A stretch of 47,142 bases of DNA from the NCBI GenBank assembly GCA_027579435.1, contig JANBPK010000948.1, positions 30,873 through 78,014 of the forward strand, given 5' to 3'. A program made the translations under genes and the position numbers. This document shows, one piece after another, positions 10,698 to 22,695 of this stretch; position 1 is the first letter of the stretch, and every line of letters starts with the position of its first letter. Source of the DNA: Candolleomyces eurysporus (Eukaryota > Basidiomycota > Agaricomycetes > Agaricales > Psathyrellaceae). The notes beneath the pieces are model-generated. The model worked only from the letters and a program-made list of their open reading frames with translations. It had not been told where the DNA came from and ran no database searches.

Positions 10698-12746
10698 ATG
10701 CCTGCTCAGCAAGTTTGGAACACTAAAGACGGCGCCGTCTACACCACCTCCAACGGGGCACCAGTTAACCAGCCTTACGCTTTCCAGCGGGCTGGTACTA
10801 ATGGCCCCCTGCTGCTTCAAGGTGAGCTTCTCCGCTATCCCGCCCAGCGTCGTTCTTATCCAAATCGTTAGACTTTTACCATATCGATCTACTCGCTCAC
10901 TTCGACCGTGAACGTATCCCTGAGCGTGTTGTAAGTAAACGCCTATACATGCATGGCGGAACGCGATGTGCTTATCTGCACTAGGTCCACGCCAAAGGAG
11001 CCGGTGCCCATGGCTACTTCGAGGTCACCCACGATCTGAGCGATATCACTTCCCAATCTCTCTTCAAGCAGGTCGGCAAGAAAGTTCGCGCTACCGTCCG
11101 CTTCTCCACTGTTGGAGGCGAGTCTGGCTCTGCAGATAGTGCTCGTGACCCCCGTGGCTTCGCAATCAAGCTTCGAACAGACGAAGGCAACTGGGACTGG
11201 GTCTTCAACAATACCCCGGTCTTCTTCCTTCGCGATCCTACCAAGTTCCCTCACTTCATTCACACGCAAAAGAGGGACCCTCAAACCCATCTCAAGGATG
11301 CTGACGCGTTCTGGGTTGGTCCACTTTCGTCTTGTGATCGGAAACATCTTTGACAGTTTTTCGTTTAGGACTATCTCTCCCAAAACCCAGAGTCTATTCA
11401 TCAAGTCTTGATTCTCTTCTCCGATCGTGGAACGCCTGACGGTTATCACCACCAGCACGGCTATTCCGGCCACACCCACAAGTGGCTCAAGGATGACGGC
11501 ACCTTCGTCTATACCCAGGTTCACCTTCGTGTTGACGGTGGTTTTAAGGTACTACGCCCTTACTCATTCCCCTTGATCTGGGTCGCTCATTTCATCTCTG
11601 AACAGACTCTGGATGATGCCACCGCTACCAAGCTGGCTGGAGAGAACCCGGATTATGGTATCCAGAAACTATTCGAAACCATTGAGTCCGGCAATTATCC
11701 CTCCTGGACCGTCTATGTCGTAAGTTCCCCAGGCCATTCTCCAATCAAAGCACGCCATTTACTAAAAGCAATATATTTTTCGATAAATGATTAGCAAACG
11801 ATGACTCCGGAACAGGCAGAGAAGTTCCGATACAACATTCTCGACCTTACCAAGGTCTGGCCCCACGCGGAATTCCCCTTGCGTCCCATCGGGAAGCTCG
11901 TCTTGAACGAGAACCCCCAGAACTACTTCGCAGAGATCGAACAGAGCGCGTTCTCTCCATCCCATCTTATTCCTTACATCGAGCCCTCGTTCGATCCAGT
12001 CTTGCAGTCTCGACTGTTCTCGTACCCCGACACTCATCGTCATCGTTTGGGTGCTAATTATCAGCAGCTGCCCGTTAATCAGCCGATTGTTCCTGTCGCC
12101 AACTTCCAGCGCGATGGTCCGCAGACCTACATTTCTCAAGGCAGCCGACCCAACTATCAAAGCAGCATTCAGCCTCTGACCTATGCGGCCAAGAAGGCTA
12201 CTACCGATTACGATTGTCGCGACCTGGAGCGTCAAGCCAAACACGAGGCCTGGGTCGGAACCGCCTACAGAGATCTGAGCGAGATCAGCGAACGTATGTT
12301 CCCTTTTGTCTTGTTCATAGATGATGAAGTACGGTGTCTGACACAACACCGTAGTCGATTTCGAACAACCACGAGCGCTTTGGAGCAAGGTTTGGAACGA
12401 TGCGCAGCGTGAGACCTACGTCAAGAACGTTTCTGGTCATTTCGGGAACGTTAAGAGCAACGAAATCAAAGCTAGGCAACGTGAGTCCAACATCTAGGCT
12501 GAATTCTGTGAACAAATGGTTGACCTAGTTCGCCCATCTACCAGTCGCCGTGTTCGCTGCTGTCGACCAAGGCCTTTCTGACCGTATCGCTGCTGCAATT
12601 GGCCATGCTCCCGTTACCCCCCTCAAGGCTAAGGCTGCTGCTGACACTGGGAATTTCCGTCCTAACATTGGGTGTGTTACACTTGTGCTTCTCGAAGAGA
12701 GGTCGTAAGGCTGACGATTCACCGTAGCGCAAGCCTCAAGGTTTAA
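10698..12746 (+). CDS. Heme catalase
   Basis: Nine exons: 10698-10821, 10872-10930, 10985-11314, 11369-11548, 11606-11719, 11795-12293, 12355-12480, 12545-12671 and 12728-12746. They give 525 residues, typical of small-subunit catalases, which convert hydrogen peroxide to water and oxygen. The active-site His lies in [15 protein letters not shown], the distal region reads [13 protein letters not shown] then RDPRGFA, and the proximal heme Tyr lies in [17 protein letters not shown]. The catalytic Asn region is [11 protein letters not shown]. The C-terminus SLKV is not a canonical peroxisomal signal, and there is no obvious N-terminal signal peptide, so a cytosolic location is possible. It converges on the Mtr4 gene with 178 bp between the stop codons. 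Confidence 0.95.
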
Positions 12747-12924
12747 CGAGAGAAGCCGAAAAGCCACCTCGTAGATGAGCTAAGATGTGACAATACAGAT
12801 CAAACGCATACAGATTTCTTGTAACAAAATCGATCCATGTACAATACTCGTAGTATGAAAGTGAAATTCGTCTCGCAGAAGGGCTACAGGAGAGATGGGC
12901 GAATATACAAGATACAGAAGCATC

Positions 12925-15900
12925 TTATAGGTACAAGGATGAGCAGAAAATGACCGAGTTTGGCCTTTCGAGCATCTCCAAAGCCTTCTCAAACTTCTCC
13001 TTCAACTCGGTGTTTCCAATCACTTTCGCGGCCTGGGCCATTTGTCGCAGAAGTTCGCCCAACCGTCTGAACACACGAATCAAGCTTCCCTCGAACAATT
13101 GGTCCGTAATCTGAATGGAAGCATGGCATGAGTCATCGGTATATATCCTTTTCCAGGAAAGAAGAGTGTTGTTCGGTACGTACCTTGCAAATCTCCGCGA
13201 AAGATGCACCTCGGCACCACTGAATAACAGCGTCCATTAGCTCGACTTTGAAGGACGATACGTATTCCTCTTCGTCGATGGTTAGCTTGGACTCTTTCGA
13301 GACTTTGGCGATCCTTCTAGCGATCTCTTGCATGACTCTCAGAGGGGCTGCCAGCTCTTCTGTCAGCTTCGTTTGTTGTTCGCTCTAATGCGAACCGAAA
13401 AAGCTCCAATCAGTTTCCGAGTCCAGGATATATATGTATGTCGAGATAGCTAACCTTTTCACCAAATACGAAACAGCTGAGAAGCGCAGCGCACTGTTCC
13501 GGCAATAGTGGGTTAAAGGCACCATTGAAAACGAGCTCTGTTAACAAGAGTTCGTCTCCTGAGCTGATTTCACAAGCCACTCTGCCCTTTACGTCCACGA
13601 TATCTGAAGTCGTAGTGAAACCCAGTCTGCGGAGGACGCGTTTGCGGCATTTGAGTTCTTCGAGTTGCAGGATATCGTGGGTAGCTTGAATACGCTTCTT
13701 GAGAGCTCGAACGCGTTCTTGTGATTCCTTTTTCTTGGCGTATAAGCTGTATCGTTCGGGAAGAGTGGGATCTTTGTGGAGAGGGCTTGAGAACATTTTC
13801 TTCTCCATGATGTCGATTTTCTAAGGAATGATTCATCGTGAGCGTGATTACGAAGATGGCAGTCGTGGCAGGATGGAGAAAGTGTGTGCTTACCTTGATC
13901 AACTCCTGGAACTTTTCGTCCTTGATACCCATATTCTCAATAGGATCAAGCAACGCAATGCCCTGCGGGAACCGGCGCTGGACCTCTAGCACGCTCTTCC
14001 ACACAGTTTCGCGTGTTTGTTCTGGACGCAGATCTTTCGGTAATACGATTCGGAGATGGCTGATAGAGTCAATGGTGGAAAGGAGGACAGGGACGACTTG
14101 AGGAGAACCCTTCGTTCCAGCAGGACAAGGCAGAATGCCCTCCGGTGCGGCAGAAACAGCGTCTCTGTCTTTGACTGGCGTTGAGCCAGGTGCCAAGTTG
14201 AGCAGCACGTCGATGATGTACTGCTCATGAGGAGGAAGCAGGTCGACCGAAGGACCAGGTCGGTTCTGCGGGTAATGTAAGAACGAGGGGTTGAGTTATG
14301 GAATACAAAAGTGCTTGCCTTTGGTGCTAATCGCTTTTGGAAGTTGACAACGACACCCCAGCCATAGTCCAGCTTTTGGTGCTTCACCTTTACGAGACGT
14401 CCAGATCGCATGAACGGTAATGAATACGCAGGGTGGGTCACGACTTCTCGGAAATCAGCCGCCATTCTGTCAAGCTGCTGCCGGTAGTCGTAATACTGGG
14501 AGACGAGGTTCTCCTCTGGGATGGTGATAGCATTCTGGGCTTCTAGTTCAGCAGCGAGCTCTGCGAGATGACGATGACTAATGGTTAGCAGGGCGCTCGA
14601 TGGTGAAGAATAAGGACATCAGCAGGACTCACTTTCTTCGAGTTTAGGAATTCCAGCACTACTCTGGAATTGGAAGAAACACCGCTCCAACATAAACTCG
14701 GGGCTAATACCCTCAACTTTCATCAAGTTAAGGATCATATTATACCCAAGATGGAACGCAGAGTCCAAACGATCCGCCTCTCCTTTCAACATACCCTTAG
14801 CCGCTGGTGCATCCAACTTTTCGTCACACATCATAATGACAACTCCACGGTCATCGAGACCACGACGTCCAGCTCGACCCGACATTTGGATATACTCTCC
14901 TCCAGAGATGTTACGGAAATCCTTGCCGTCGAATTTCCGTGTTGCAGTGAATACGACGGTTTTGGCAGGCATGTTAAGACCGATGGAGAAGGTTTCGGTG
15001 GCGAAGAGGACCTTGATAAGGCCTTCCTGGAAGAGAATTTCGATGACTTCCTTAAGGATGGGGAGTAACCCTCCGTGATGGAAGCCAATACCGCGTCGCA
15101 GGAGAGGCAAAAGGTTCGTAATCTGAGGCAGCTGCCGATCTTCTTGCGAGAGATTTTCGATAGCGTTGTTGAAGATATTCATGATCAAGTCCTGCTCCGC
15201 TCGGTCGGTGAACTCGAATTTGGATAGCGTCAATGCATAGCCCTCGCATTCTCGTTTGCTGAAGGAAAAGACGATGACAGGGTTGTAGTTTTTGATCATG
15301 ATCATTTTGATGATTTTCGAGATATCCGAAGGGCCTGTATTGAGTTGTGAGAAGGAACTTCGAGGAGAAGAACATTTGACTCGCACCTTTCTTGTCTCCG
15401 CCTTTCTTAGACTTTCCCTTACGTCCTTTTCCAGAATTGGGGTCAGCTGGGTCGTCCCCCATCTTGTCCTGAACCTTCCCCATGGCCTTCGCAAAGTTGT
15501 CCTCCCTAAACTCGCTCTTCTCGTTAACAACTAGGTATATACCCTCCCCGCCCGCTGGGAACAAGTAGTGCTGCAGTGGCGTTGGTCGGAAATCGGTATA
15601 CACAACATGACAGGGCTGTTCGTGAGATTTTACGATCCATTCCGCGAATTGCATGGCGTTGGGGATAGTGGCAGAGAGGAAGACGTAGCGGACAGTATGA
15701 GGGAGTAGAATGATGGTCTCTTCCCAAACAACACCTCGCTCCGAGTCTCTCATGTAGTGGATTTCGTCAAAGATGACCCATGCAACCTCTCGCATGATTT
15801 CCGAGCCTCGGTAAAGCATAGACCTAAGAATCTATTACAATTAGTCTCCTGTCAGTGTGATGCTCGAAACGCGTACCTCAGTTGTCATTACTAGACAACT

Positions 15901-16679
15901 CGCGGAGGGATTAATGGTGACATCGCCCGTCATGAGCCCAACGTCACCAAACTCGGCCAGCATTTCTCGGTACTTCTGATTACTTAGAGCCTGTATCCAA
16001 TAGTGTAAACGCCTTAGTCGCCCAAGCATAGGAGGGAAAAAGAACCTTTATTGGACTCGTATAGATTACTCGCTGCTTTCTATTGAGGCACTGTGCGATG
16101 GCATATTCGGCTACAACTGTTTTTCCAGCACTAGTGTGGGCAGAAACCAGCACACTTTCGTTCCGTTGGATGGCGTAAACCGAGACCCTCTGGAATGGAT
16201 CCAACTCGAACTTGTACTCTCGGTCCGGCTTCGCTGGGGGTACATGTTGGGAGATGGGAACATAGTTGTAGCCTGGAGGTACTGCGACTTGGTGTCGTAC
16301 CTACACAATGTCAGTTTAGCGATGCATGGGGCCAGCAAACCATGCATACCTGATGCCGCAGCTCCAACCTCGAACCAGACTCAACCGTGCCTCCCGTCAG
16401 ACCTGCACTCGCTGCCACCTCCCGCTTTGCCTCCGTTTCGAAGTCATCGAGGACAATGGGTTTGGGTACGTTGATTTTTAGCCTTTTCAGCGGCAGAGCA
16501 TCTTCCTCTGGGTCATCTTTGGTATCCTCTCCAGCGTTGGATGTATCAATCGGCGATGCAGCCTTCCTTTTTAGTGGCTGTTGGTTGGTTTTGACCTCCT
16601 CGACATCCATGGGCTCATCCTGGCCCTGAATGGTGTCGTCATTGTTATCGTCGAGGAAGGAGAAAAGGTCGGTGGACAT
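12925..16679 (-). CDS. MTR4: Exosome RNA helicase Mtr4 (Ski2-like DExH helicase)
   Basis: Ten exons with introns at 13111-13183, 13385-13454, 13821-13893, 14266-14318, 14561-14632, 15335-15386, 15832-15876, 15991-16045 and 16301-16349 give 1070 residues, the usual Mtr4 length. Helicase motifs in order are AHTSAGKTV (I), TSPIKALSNQKY (Ia), DEIHYM (II), SATIPN (III), [15 protein letters not shown] (V) and [10 protein letters not shown] (VI). The KOW part of the arch reads [19 protein letters not shown], and the C-terminus ends VIFCSSLYL as in other Mtr4 proteins. Mtr4 is the nuclear 3'-5' helicase that unwinds RNA for the exosome and TRAMP complex. The start is the ATG at 16679; the longer frame begins with GTG. 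The intron at 14266-14318 uses a GC donor. The sequence RHQ is repeated on both sides of the first intron. Confidence 0.95.
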
Positions 16680-17570
16680 GGCGGGTCGAGGTATCACGAA
16701 ATGACATACTACGAACGCAAACCAAATATTTTTGGGTGGGTATCACGCTTGGTCACGCGTTTGATTGTCACGCTACGCGTCCACGACGGGTCACGGTCAG
16801 ATGTGCCTCTCGACTCGTTTGAAAGAGCAGGGGGCATGGGTGACTTGATTTGATCTCCAGATGCAGAAAGACAAACCCCCTTCATCTTTGGCAGGTTTGA
16901 ATGAATACCGCATACGATTTGCTTCACAAGTTAACGATGCGGCAAAAGTCTTTAGATACAGTCAACAGTCGAGAAAGGGAATCATTTGCGAAGCCTCGAA
17001 ACGGAGCGGTGGTCAAATTTATGAGCCCGTTGCCACCGGTCGTGGACAACCAAGTTCCTCAGGCCGGGCAAACACGAGCTTCTCCAACGAAAAATGCCTT
17101 TGGTCTAGTGGTATCGATTCTGAAGAGCTGGAGTAACCTTACACAGTGAACGCGGCTCTACCGTCGAGCTTAGACATAGGAAAGTACATAGGTATACATA
17201 CAGCAATTGACCCCGTGAATGAGAGTCGTGATGAGCATAGCGAATGGGAAAACAACGTCTAGAGAAAGGGGAAAGCACGACAACATGTAGTATTACCTGT
17301 GAACACATAGTGCCCATCCAGCAGGCCGAAAGAAGGAAAGGGTATGCGGCATAAGGGCCCGGGGATCGGGCATACTTGAACGTAATAGTATAGAGGCCAC
17401 AGCCCGTTTTCGAGCAGCGAGGCCGCGATTAGGGCCAGTGACGGTGCGACAAGGGCAAAGGGGTGAGGAAAAAAGCAATGGAAAGATCCTGGCGAGTAGG
17501 TTGGATCGTTACAAGTCAGTCCTCTCTCTGGTACCTGCAACAATCGGATGTAACCTTTGGATAAGATTGT

Positions 17571-18405
17571 TCAGACGACCCCGTCCGAAGGAGAACCATA
17601 GTTGGTGGAGGTTCCAGTAGGGCCTCTGAACCAGGCCACAAGCCACAGTATAAAAAACGGCAAGCTGGCCAAGACGCCATTTGCAGGTGGTGCGTGCTGC
17701 GAGCGGCCCAGATTCGTAGCATGGTAGTGACCGATCGAGTCACTTTCAAATCCAAGAGAGGTAGAAGGCCCACGATCTACAACGATGCCATGAGCTCAGA
17801 GCGGTGCAGAAGCATAAGCTGGAAAAGGCGGTTACTTACGTCGTTGTGAAGTACCAGGTCCGACCCAGTCTGGGTCGGTGCTCTCAACTACTGGCGAAGG
17901 GAACTCAGCCATAGGAGAGGATGCTAGTGACAACCCTAAGCATCAGAAGAGCGTCAGTGTGAACTGGTCGGAACGTACCTTGGGGGTATTGTGGGGAACG
18001 ACTCGAGCCCGGACGAGTTGAGGTATAAATAGGATGACCTTGGTCTGCGTTCGGGGTTAAGGGCGATGAAGGGAAGTATTGTGTAGATGCGGTAGAGTTA
18101 AACGGGCTGGGGTTTCGGTCGGTCCCTAGAAATGAACTCAATGTAAGGATTCAAACAGGGAGTCCGCACTTACGGAACGTCCATCTGGCGTCGCCGTTGA
18201 GGCTGGAGTTGCGGGCCTGTGTTGAACTGACATTGTTTGAGTTGATCGTCTCGGTAGTTGTCTGATTCTGGGAGTTGTGATAGTTGTAGTAGGCTCTATA
18301 AGACTGGTCGATGTAGATCATGGTGAATAACCCCGAGCTCTCGGGTTCTTGGAGCAAAGAGTCTGATTGGCTTTCCTGGGCCTGAGATGACGGTTGTTCA
18401 GGCAT
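17571..18405 (-). CDS. Unknown tail-anchored-like protein, family copy A
   Basis: I do not recognise this family. Exons 18174-18405, 17979-18125, 17840-17935 and 17571-17776 give 226 residues. Gene structure and phases are the same in copies B and C, which is good evidence that it is a real gene. The first exon is rich in Ser, Asn, Gln and Thr, with a conserved hydrophobic patch GLFTMIYIDQSY and several N-x-S/T sites. The middle is Pro/Ser-rich. About 27 residues before the end is one hydrophobic stretch (VLASLPFFILWLVAWF), followed by a short polar tail ending SPSDGVV. No signal peptide is seen, so a tail-anchored membrane protein is a reasonable inference. Function unknown. Confidence 0.65.
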
Positions 18406-18487
18406 CTCTGAGACTGATTATGAAAATACAATGAAGTAGTAAGCGGTAGGGGGACGGGGCCGGGGTGAGGGGAAAAGAATGGGGCGA

Positions 18488-18500
18488 GTGGCATTTTAAG
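18488..18500 (-). promoter_or_regulatory. TATA-like element of family copy A
   Basis: On the minus strand the run cttaaaatgcc lies about 85-95 bp before the ATG of copy A. The same element is present before copy C (near 25561-25570) and in weaker form before copy B (near 22690). Conservation at the same distance in all copies suggests it is a core promoter element. Confidence 0.35.
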
Positions 18501-18515
18501 AGATAGTGATGGGCG

Positions 18516-18840
18516 CCAAAACGGGTCCATTTGCAGCGTCCATGTTTCTCCTTTCGTAACATACGTCCCACGCCCATCCCACGCGGGAACCGGCGCGTAG
18601 GTCGTTCCTGCGCATGCCACGTGAAAGCTCTTTCCATTTCCGGATATGTCCTGGACCCTTGCGGCGTTGCCAGAATTTCAATTTATTCGTCGAGGGACCA
18701 TTTCTGATCTCGTCGTCTCGCTGTTCATCAACGACGACGAGTGGCAGGGAAGCCATCGGTCAACTGGTCTGCTCATCGCTGTGCAAGTGGTCAAATGCAT
18801 ACAACAGTCCCCTTCCAATACGCCACCCTCCTATCTGAGG
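18516..18840. other. Spacer between R1 copy A and R2 copy 1
   Basis: About 325 bp that is not shared with the equivalent place between R1 copy C and R2 copy 2. A plus-strand open frame from 18646 continues to 18960, but its last part lies in repeat R2 and I recognise nothing in it. Confidence 0.35.
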
Positions 18841-21029
18841 TTATGTAGGGACAGCACCGGCACAGGGACCCAACACCTCAGAATGAGTCCAAAGGGCTGT
18901 ACGTGTGCTGTTTTCATCAATTCGTCCGTCTGCTTCCAAAGAACCCGTGTACGTTCGTAAGGGAAATTCTTTCGGCGCAAGTTCTCTACATTCCAAAGGT
19001 TCAGAGCAATTCGAAGTCGGATGGTGCCAAAGCGCTCCCGAATGCACTGACCTATCTCCCGACAAATCGAGAGGGACTATGACAGTTGAGTCACACAGTA
19101 CCTAGCATAAGTAACGTAGGAGCCTCAGAGGTGGCTCACTGCCTCTTCTGGACACGGTGATATCTATATACGATTCGTTCTTGCTACCAGTTCTCTTCTC
19201 TCCACTTATCTGCAACAAGTATTGCACTCCTGGAGAATTATCAGCTATACGACCTTATTCAAAGCGCTCTAATCTCAGTTCGGATAATACGACTGACTGA
19301 CCAGCTTGAACTGCGGAGGTTGGAGACGTCACCCAGTAGCTACCGCGGGAGGGTTGGTTGTAACCGAGAGCCCGTCACCGTGATCTCGAGAATCTATCGA
19401 GTCCTTGCAAAATGGATGGTGCTCACAGTTCAGAGAGCGATCCCGTCAAGTAGATCACAGAAAAGACATATTTCAGATTAGGATACGCTTTGATGAAAAA
19501 GGGAGATCTTGGGCCGCATTTCTTAGCCTAAGTATAGGATTATCAGCAGCCTAGCTCCTTCGACGGTCTTAGTCTGCAACGATAATTCATGAACGCCTGC
19601 AGAGCTCTTCTGAGAGGAACGAGTGAACGAGTCTCGGTGGGTGATGTTGCATCAAAGGCGACAGATCGCTTAGTTGTTGAGATGCAAAGACAATATAAGT
19701 TCAACGCACTTTGCCTCGAAACTCATCTGACACGACGCTTATGGTTCAATCTAGCCAGCTGCAGAGTCGAAGAATCGACGCCGGATCCAGCGATGAGCCT
19801 GTGGTTTAGTTTGTGAACAGATCACTCATGAGTTCTCCCCGTTTTCTGTTCTCATCGCAGCATGATGCGGGTGCTGCCAGGAGTCTTTAATAATGTTCAA
19901 GGATGTCGGGGCGCACTTTCGCCGTGAGCGCTGCCCAGATGGGGTCAGACCGCTTCATGTGGGATGCAATCGCCACTCTCGGTAAAACCGTGCCTTTTAT
20001 TGAACAGAAACTTGGACAGGACCTGGTGATGAAGCGGAAGCTCGAAAAAAATCGTTTATTTTCGACTGGGTTTTCCCTATGAAACCTGGGTCAACATGAA
20101 CNTTTTTTGACTGAGCCTCTCGAGCTCTCCCAACCTCTAATCCACCCGGATTACCCTATTTGAATTTGAACCCCTTTGAAACGCGAGAGACAAAATTCCC
20201 CTAAAAGCCTTGGCAGGATGGTAATGTTGGTCCCAGGCTCAAAAGTATTATACAATTGTTTATTGACAGTTATTTCAGAGTACATTCAGAGCACAGAGTA
20301 TTTCTACAGATGACATACTGAAGCACCAGGTGGGGGGGACGTGTTTCTCCCTCCGGGTATATTTAGCTGGCACCCAAACGTTAATTAGTTAGCAGGCACC
20401 GTTATCTGTCCAGACTCCGGCTACAACAAACGAGAATCAGTGACGTCATCAGAAGATAAAATCGAAATGCTCACAGGCTCCTCCGGGAGTCTCGTTCTGC
20501 GTCCACCATTTCGCGGTCCAGAGAGACCATCTGAGGAACTCGTCAGCACCGATTAACACTTCAGACAGACAAACGTACTGTAGCTGGCTTTATCGCCTCC
20601 CAAGTAAACAGTCTGAAATTGACGTGTCAGTGAACGTCGAGAAGGCCCGGGAGACAGATTTCTTACCGCAGAAGACCAGCCCGCAACTCCAGCGCACTGA
20701 CCCGTACCTGGGCTGGTCGTCGGCGTAGATCCAGGGTTGCTGGGAGTAGGGCTAGTTCCAGATCCAAGAGGTAATAAGGAGGGATTGGCTTACTTGTTAT
20801 GATTCAAAGTGGTGTCGAGTGTGCCGAGCATCTCAGCAGACGACGAAACCAGCGATTCACTGCCGACCTTATCTTACGACAGCTAGTAGATGCTTTTGGT
20901 TCTACACGTCCAGAAGAGGTTGGAGAGGAGATGATACACACCTCCCAGAACATCGTGCAGGCTCCAAGCCCTTTGTTGACCGCGTAGCCTAAGTGCCTTC
21001 ATCTTCGTAATGCTTGGAGTGTCGTACGA
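18841..21029. repeat. Repeat R2, copy 1
   Basis: A 2.2-kb segment repeated in the same orientation at 26251-28583. Shared landmarks include agggacagcaccg near 18847, cactttgcctcgaaactcat near 19708, ggatgtcggggcgcactttc near 19901 and the CBM exon of a chitinase near 20480. Copies differ by several larger indels: about 200 bp present only here (roughly 19931-20130) and about 240 bp present only in copy 2 (roughly 27518-27757). The right end is the broken chitinase fragment, and homology stops at gtcgtacgag (21029). Together with R1, this shows duplication of a block of more than 4 kb. Confidence 0.75.
20389..21029 (-). pseudogene. Broken 3' fragment of GH18 chitinase
   Basis: This minus-strand segment matches the last exons of the intact chitinase at 27875-30425, including the CBM5/12 exons (WTAKWWTQNETPGG) and the terminal VWTDNGAC stop. 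It is truncated at 21029, inside the exon that ends the catalytic domain, so the active-site exons are missing. Two further lesions are visible. A segment of about 67 bp, holding most of the exon before the linker, is missing between two gatcc repeats. A 4-bp insertion near 20987 shifts the frame and creates a stop. It cannot make a working enzyme. Confidence 0.85.
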
Positions 21030-21047
21030 GGGGGGCACCTCAATACG

Positions 21048-22695
21048 ATTTGGATGATGCCTCAAGTAGCATCACTCGATCCGACCTCCAGATGCAGAGA
21101 GACAAGTCCCCTGGAGTCTGCCGTACGATGGTGCACAAGTTATCGATGCTACAAATATAACACCAACGAAAGTATAGATAATGTCAACCGTCGAGAAAGG
21201 GAGTCGCTTGCAAAGCCTCAAGAGGGAGCAGTGCTCAAATTAGCGAGCCCCTTGTCGCCGGTCGTGGACAACCAAGTTCCTCAGGCCGGGTAAACACGAG
21301 CTTTGCCAAAGGATAACTTTGGCCTCGTAGTATTGATTCTGAAGAACTGGAGTAAATAAATACAGTGAGCGCGACGTCTACCGTCGAGCTCAGACATAGG
21401 AATATGTATAGTATACATACAGTCATTGACCCGCAAATGAGAATCGTGATGAGCAAAGCGAATGGTAAAAAAATGTCTAGAGGGAGGGGAAAACACGGCA
21501 ACATGAATTACTTATACACACACTGGCATAGTATAAATCCAGCAGGTTGAAAGAAAGAAGAGACACGCGGCGTGAGGGCCAGGGGACCGAACATATATAA
21601 ATGTAATAGCGTAGAGATCACACCCCGTGGTCGAGGAGCGAGGCTGTGATTAGGGCAAGTAAATATAAAGGGAAGGGCGTGAGGGAAAAGATGCTGGCGA
21701 GCAGGTTGCACCTTCCTAGGTCAACCCTCCGTGAATGTACTTACACCAATTGGATGCAATCTTCAGATAACGTTGTTCAGACAACCCCGTCGGAAGGAGA
21801 ACCATCGTCGACAGAGATTCCAGTGGGGTCTCTGAACCAAGTCACAAGCCACCGTAGAAAAAATGGCAAGCGGGGCAGAATGCTATTGGCTGGCGGCGCA
21901 TGTTGCGAGAGACCTCGAGTGGTGGTAGCATGGTAGCAACCGATACAGTCGCTTCCCAAGTCAAGAGAGGTGGGAGGCTCGCGGTCTACAACCACACAGT
22001 AAGTTCAGAGCGATGCAGAAGCACAAGCTGGAAAAGGCGATTACTTACGTGTTCGTGAAGTACCAGTTCCGACCCAGTTTGTGTTGATGCTCTCATATCC
22101 TGGAGAAGGGGACCCAGCCCTAGGAGAGGATGCTAGTGATAACCCTAAGCCTTGAAAGAGTGTCAGTGTGAAATGGTCATGACGCACATTGGGGGTATTG
22201 TGAGGAATAGCCCGGGCCTGGACTACCTGGGGTATGAGGACAACCTTGGCCTGCGTCCGGGGTTAAGGGCGATGAAAAGGAGCATTGTGCACATGCAATA
22301 GAGTTGGATTGGCCGTGGGTCTGGTTGGTCCCTAGAAATGACATTAATGTAAGGATTCAAATAGGGAATCCGTGCTTACGGAACGTCCATCTGGTGCCGC
22401 CGTTGAGGCTGGAGTTACGAGCCTGCGTTGAACTGACATTGTTTGAGTTGATCGTCTCGGTTATTGTTTGATTCTGGGAGTTGTGATAGTTGTTGTAGAC
22501 TGCATAGGACTGGTCGATGTAGATCATGGTGAATAACCCTGAGCTCTCGCGTTCTTGCAGCAAAGTGTCCGATCGGTGGTCCTGAGCCTGAGATGGTGGT
22601 TGTTCAGGCATGCCTAAGACTGTCAATGAGAAGGCAGTGAGGTGGTAAGTGGTAGGGGAAGGGGTGAGGGGAAAAGGATGGGGCAAGCGGGCTTT
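21048..22695. repeat. Repeat R1, copy B
   Basis: Second copy of the R1 unit, starting at tttggatgatgcctcaag and running through the four-exon gene on the minus strand. It is the most diverged of the three and adjoins the broken chitinase fragment on its left. About 700 bp of 3' flank before the gene holds no recognisable gene. Confidence 0.75.
21777..22611 (-). CDS. Unknown tail-anchored-like protein, family copy B
   Basis: Exons 22380-22611, 22188-22331, 22049-22144 and 21777-21985 give 226 residues, the same length and exon phases as copy A despite a 3-nt loss in exon 2 and a 3-nt gain in exon 4. The N-terminal exon keeps GLFTMIYIDQSY and the NHSQ-type low-complexity run. The hydrophobic segment here reads ILPRLPFFLRWLVTWF; it contains arginines and is less membrane-like than in copy A. 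The tail SPSDGVV is identical. Balanced indels and open frames suggest selection has kept the protein. Function unknown. Confidence 0.62.

Larger units (their letters stand above)
16843..18515. repeat. Repeat R1, copy A
   Basis: First of three direct copies of a roughly 1.65-kb unit (others at 21048-22695 and 23907-25580). The unit starts near tgatttgatctccagatgc, includes a conserved non-coding block of about 700 bp with a run ggtcgtggacaaccaagttc near 17039, and then the whole four-exon gene on the minus strand with its TATA-like promoter. Homology fades just upstream of that promoter. No terminal inverted repeats or target duplications are evident, so it looks like a segmental duplication and not a transposon. 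Confidence 0.75.

Noticed and set aside
10943..11524. Long frames antisense to catalase (also 11762-12388)
   Set aside because: They are shadows of strongly biased codon use in the catalase exons and run across its introns.
12481..12544. Catalase acceptor at 12528
   Set aside because: It gives the wrong frame; the acceptor at 12544 restores [15 protein letters not shown].
19589..19816. Similar open frames at 19589-19816 and 27009-27236 as a conserved small gene
   Set aside because: The similarity follows from the R2 duplication. The frames differ in N-terminus, contain indels and end differently, and no promoter or splice support was seen.
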